Of a stretch of 7,524 nucleotides of DNA, positions 6,949-7,524 are shown piece after piece (position 1 is the stretch's first letter; every line of letters starts with the position of its first letter). The notes beneath the pieces are model-generated. The model did no database searches and was not told the DNA's origin. It saw only the letters and a program-made list of their open reading frames with translations. Source of the stretch: Melioribacteraceae bacterium. GTDB taxonomy: Bacteria; Bacteroidota; Ignavibacteria; Ignavibacteriales; Melioribacteraceae. Where the stretch lies: contig JALSTL010000184.1 of the NCBI GenBank assembly GCA_026983755.1, positions 1 through 7,524 on the forward strand. The letters are read 5' to 3'. A program made the position numbers and the translations under genes.

Positions 6949-7487
6949 TGAAAAGCAAAATAGTAATATTGTTTTACATTCCGATTTTATTGTTAACGGT
7001 TAGTTGCAGGCAATCTAAAATTGAACCTAAAGTTGCCTTGATAAACAGTAAAAAAATTCCGGATCAAGAAAGCTTTGATACTCAAATTATTTTTACCGAA
7101 GAAGGAAAATTAAAAGCAAAACTTTTTGCAGATACTATTAAAGTATTTAACGAAAAAAGAGAAAAGGATTTAAGTAAAATTCATATAAACTTTTTTAACA
7201 ATGCCGGAGAAAAAACATCTTCCATTACAGCAGATAAAGGTAGAATAGACGATAGAACACAAGATATGTATGCAATAGGAAATGTTGTGGCTGTTAGCGA
7301 TAGCGGAATTACTTTAACTACCGATGAACTTGTTTGGAAAAACAAAACAAAAAAAATAACTACCGATAAGTTTGTTAAAATAAAAAGCAATAAAGAATTT
7401 ATTGAAGGTTACGGATTTGAATCCGACCAAGATTTAAATAATTACACAATATTTAACATTACTTATATTACAACATTGGAAAAATAA
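6948..7487 (+). CDS. lptC: LPS export ABC transporter periplasmic protein LptC, probable lipoprotein
   Basis: A 179-residue protein with a short N-terminal signal. Two lysines are followed by a hydrophobic stretch (residues 5-18) and L-L-T-V-S-C20, a plausible though imperfect lipobox because Thr rather than Leu sits at -3. The rest is a beta-rich LptC fold: S-S-I-T-A-D-K-G-R-I (91-100), M-Y-A-I-G-N-V-V (107-114), L-T-T-D-E-L-V-W (123-130), I-T-T-D-K-F-V (137-143) and E-G-Y-G-F-E-S-D (153-160) follow the repeating pattern of LptC/LptA proteins. LptC receives LPS from LptB2FG at the inner membrane and hands it to the periplasmic LptA bridge. E. coli LptC keeps a membrane-spanning helix, so lipid anchoring here would be a difference. 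Its ATG overlaps the isomerase stop (TAATG, 6946-6950), suggesting translational coupling and one operon. The family assignment rests on repeat pattern and gene order. Confidence 0.87.
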   Translation: MKSKIVILFYIPILLLTVSCRQSKIEPKVALINSKKIPDQESFDTQIIFTEEGKLKAKLFADTIKVFNEKREKDLSKIHINFFNNAGEKTSSITADKGRIDDRTQDMYAIGNVVAVSDSGITLTTDELVWKNKTKKITTDKFVKIKSNKEFIEGYGFESDQDLNNYTIFNITYITTLEK

Positions 7488-7499
7488 AGCAGTTTACAG

Positions 7500-7524
7500 A
7501 TGTTAACTAAAAAAATATTTAAGA
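7500..7524 (+). CDS. Start of a further gene, cut by the window edge
   Basis: An ATG at 7500, 12 bases after the lptC stop, opens a frame M-L-T-K-K-I-F-K that stays open to the end of the window. Eight codons are too few to identify the product. Its close spacing and strand suggest it belongs to the same operon. Position after lptC makes lptA (OstA-like) or lptB natural guesses by analogy with other Gram-negatives, but nothing in the visible residues tests this. No clear ribosome site precedes the ATG. Confidence 0.45.

Overview
The window looks like ordinary chromosomal DNA from an AT-rich (roughly 30% G+C by eye) Gram-negative bacterium. It carries genes for Kdo synthesis and lipopolysaccharide export, so an LPS outer membrane is expected. 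A lipoprotein-type LptC, mostly weak Shine-Dalgarno sequences, low G+C and a B12-dependent mutase subunit would fit the Bacteroidota/Ignavibacteriota/Chlorobiota group, perhaps Ignavibacteria. That placement is an inference from style and was not tested by any search.

Layout: positions 1-785 hold the 5' part of a minus-strand medium-chain reductase gene (VAT-1/quinone-oxidoreductase type) that runs off the left edge. A divergent intergenic region (786-1043) contains a notable imperfect hairpin. All remaining genes are on the plus strand. They are a PLP-dependent D-cysteine desulfhydrase-like enzyme (1044-2003), a stand-alone B12-binding small subunit of a methylmalonyl-CoA-type mutase (2104-2517), a polytopic DUF1624/HGSNAT-like putative acyltransferase (2644-3747), and ruvB (3763-4791). 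After a roughly 220-base gap come kdsA (5015-5827), a KdsD/KpsF-type arabinose-5-phosphate isomerase (5974-6948) and lptC (6948-7487). A further start codon at 7500 probably begins the next gene of the same cluster.

How the genes work together: the right third forms a coherent envelope block. The isomerase makes D-arabinose 5-phosphate. KdsA condenses it with phosphoenolpyruvate to give Kdo 8-phosphate, the precursor of the inner-core sugar of LPS. LptC helps carry finished LPS across the periplasm. The isomerase and lptC genes overlap by one base (TAATG), which suggests translational coupling. The acyltransferase-like gene and ruvB are 15 bases apart and probably share a transcript. The genes on the left share no obvious pathway.

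I found no mobile element, CRISPR array, RNA gene, toxin-antitoxin pair or defence-like cassette, and no convincing new system. The most distinctive non-gene signal is a strong excess of the tetranucleotide CCGG: about 44 copies against 4-5 expected from base composition. No gene-free stretch exceeds 300 bases. The gaps hold only AT-rich sequence and a few weak inverted repeats.
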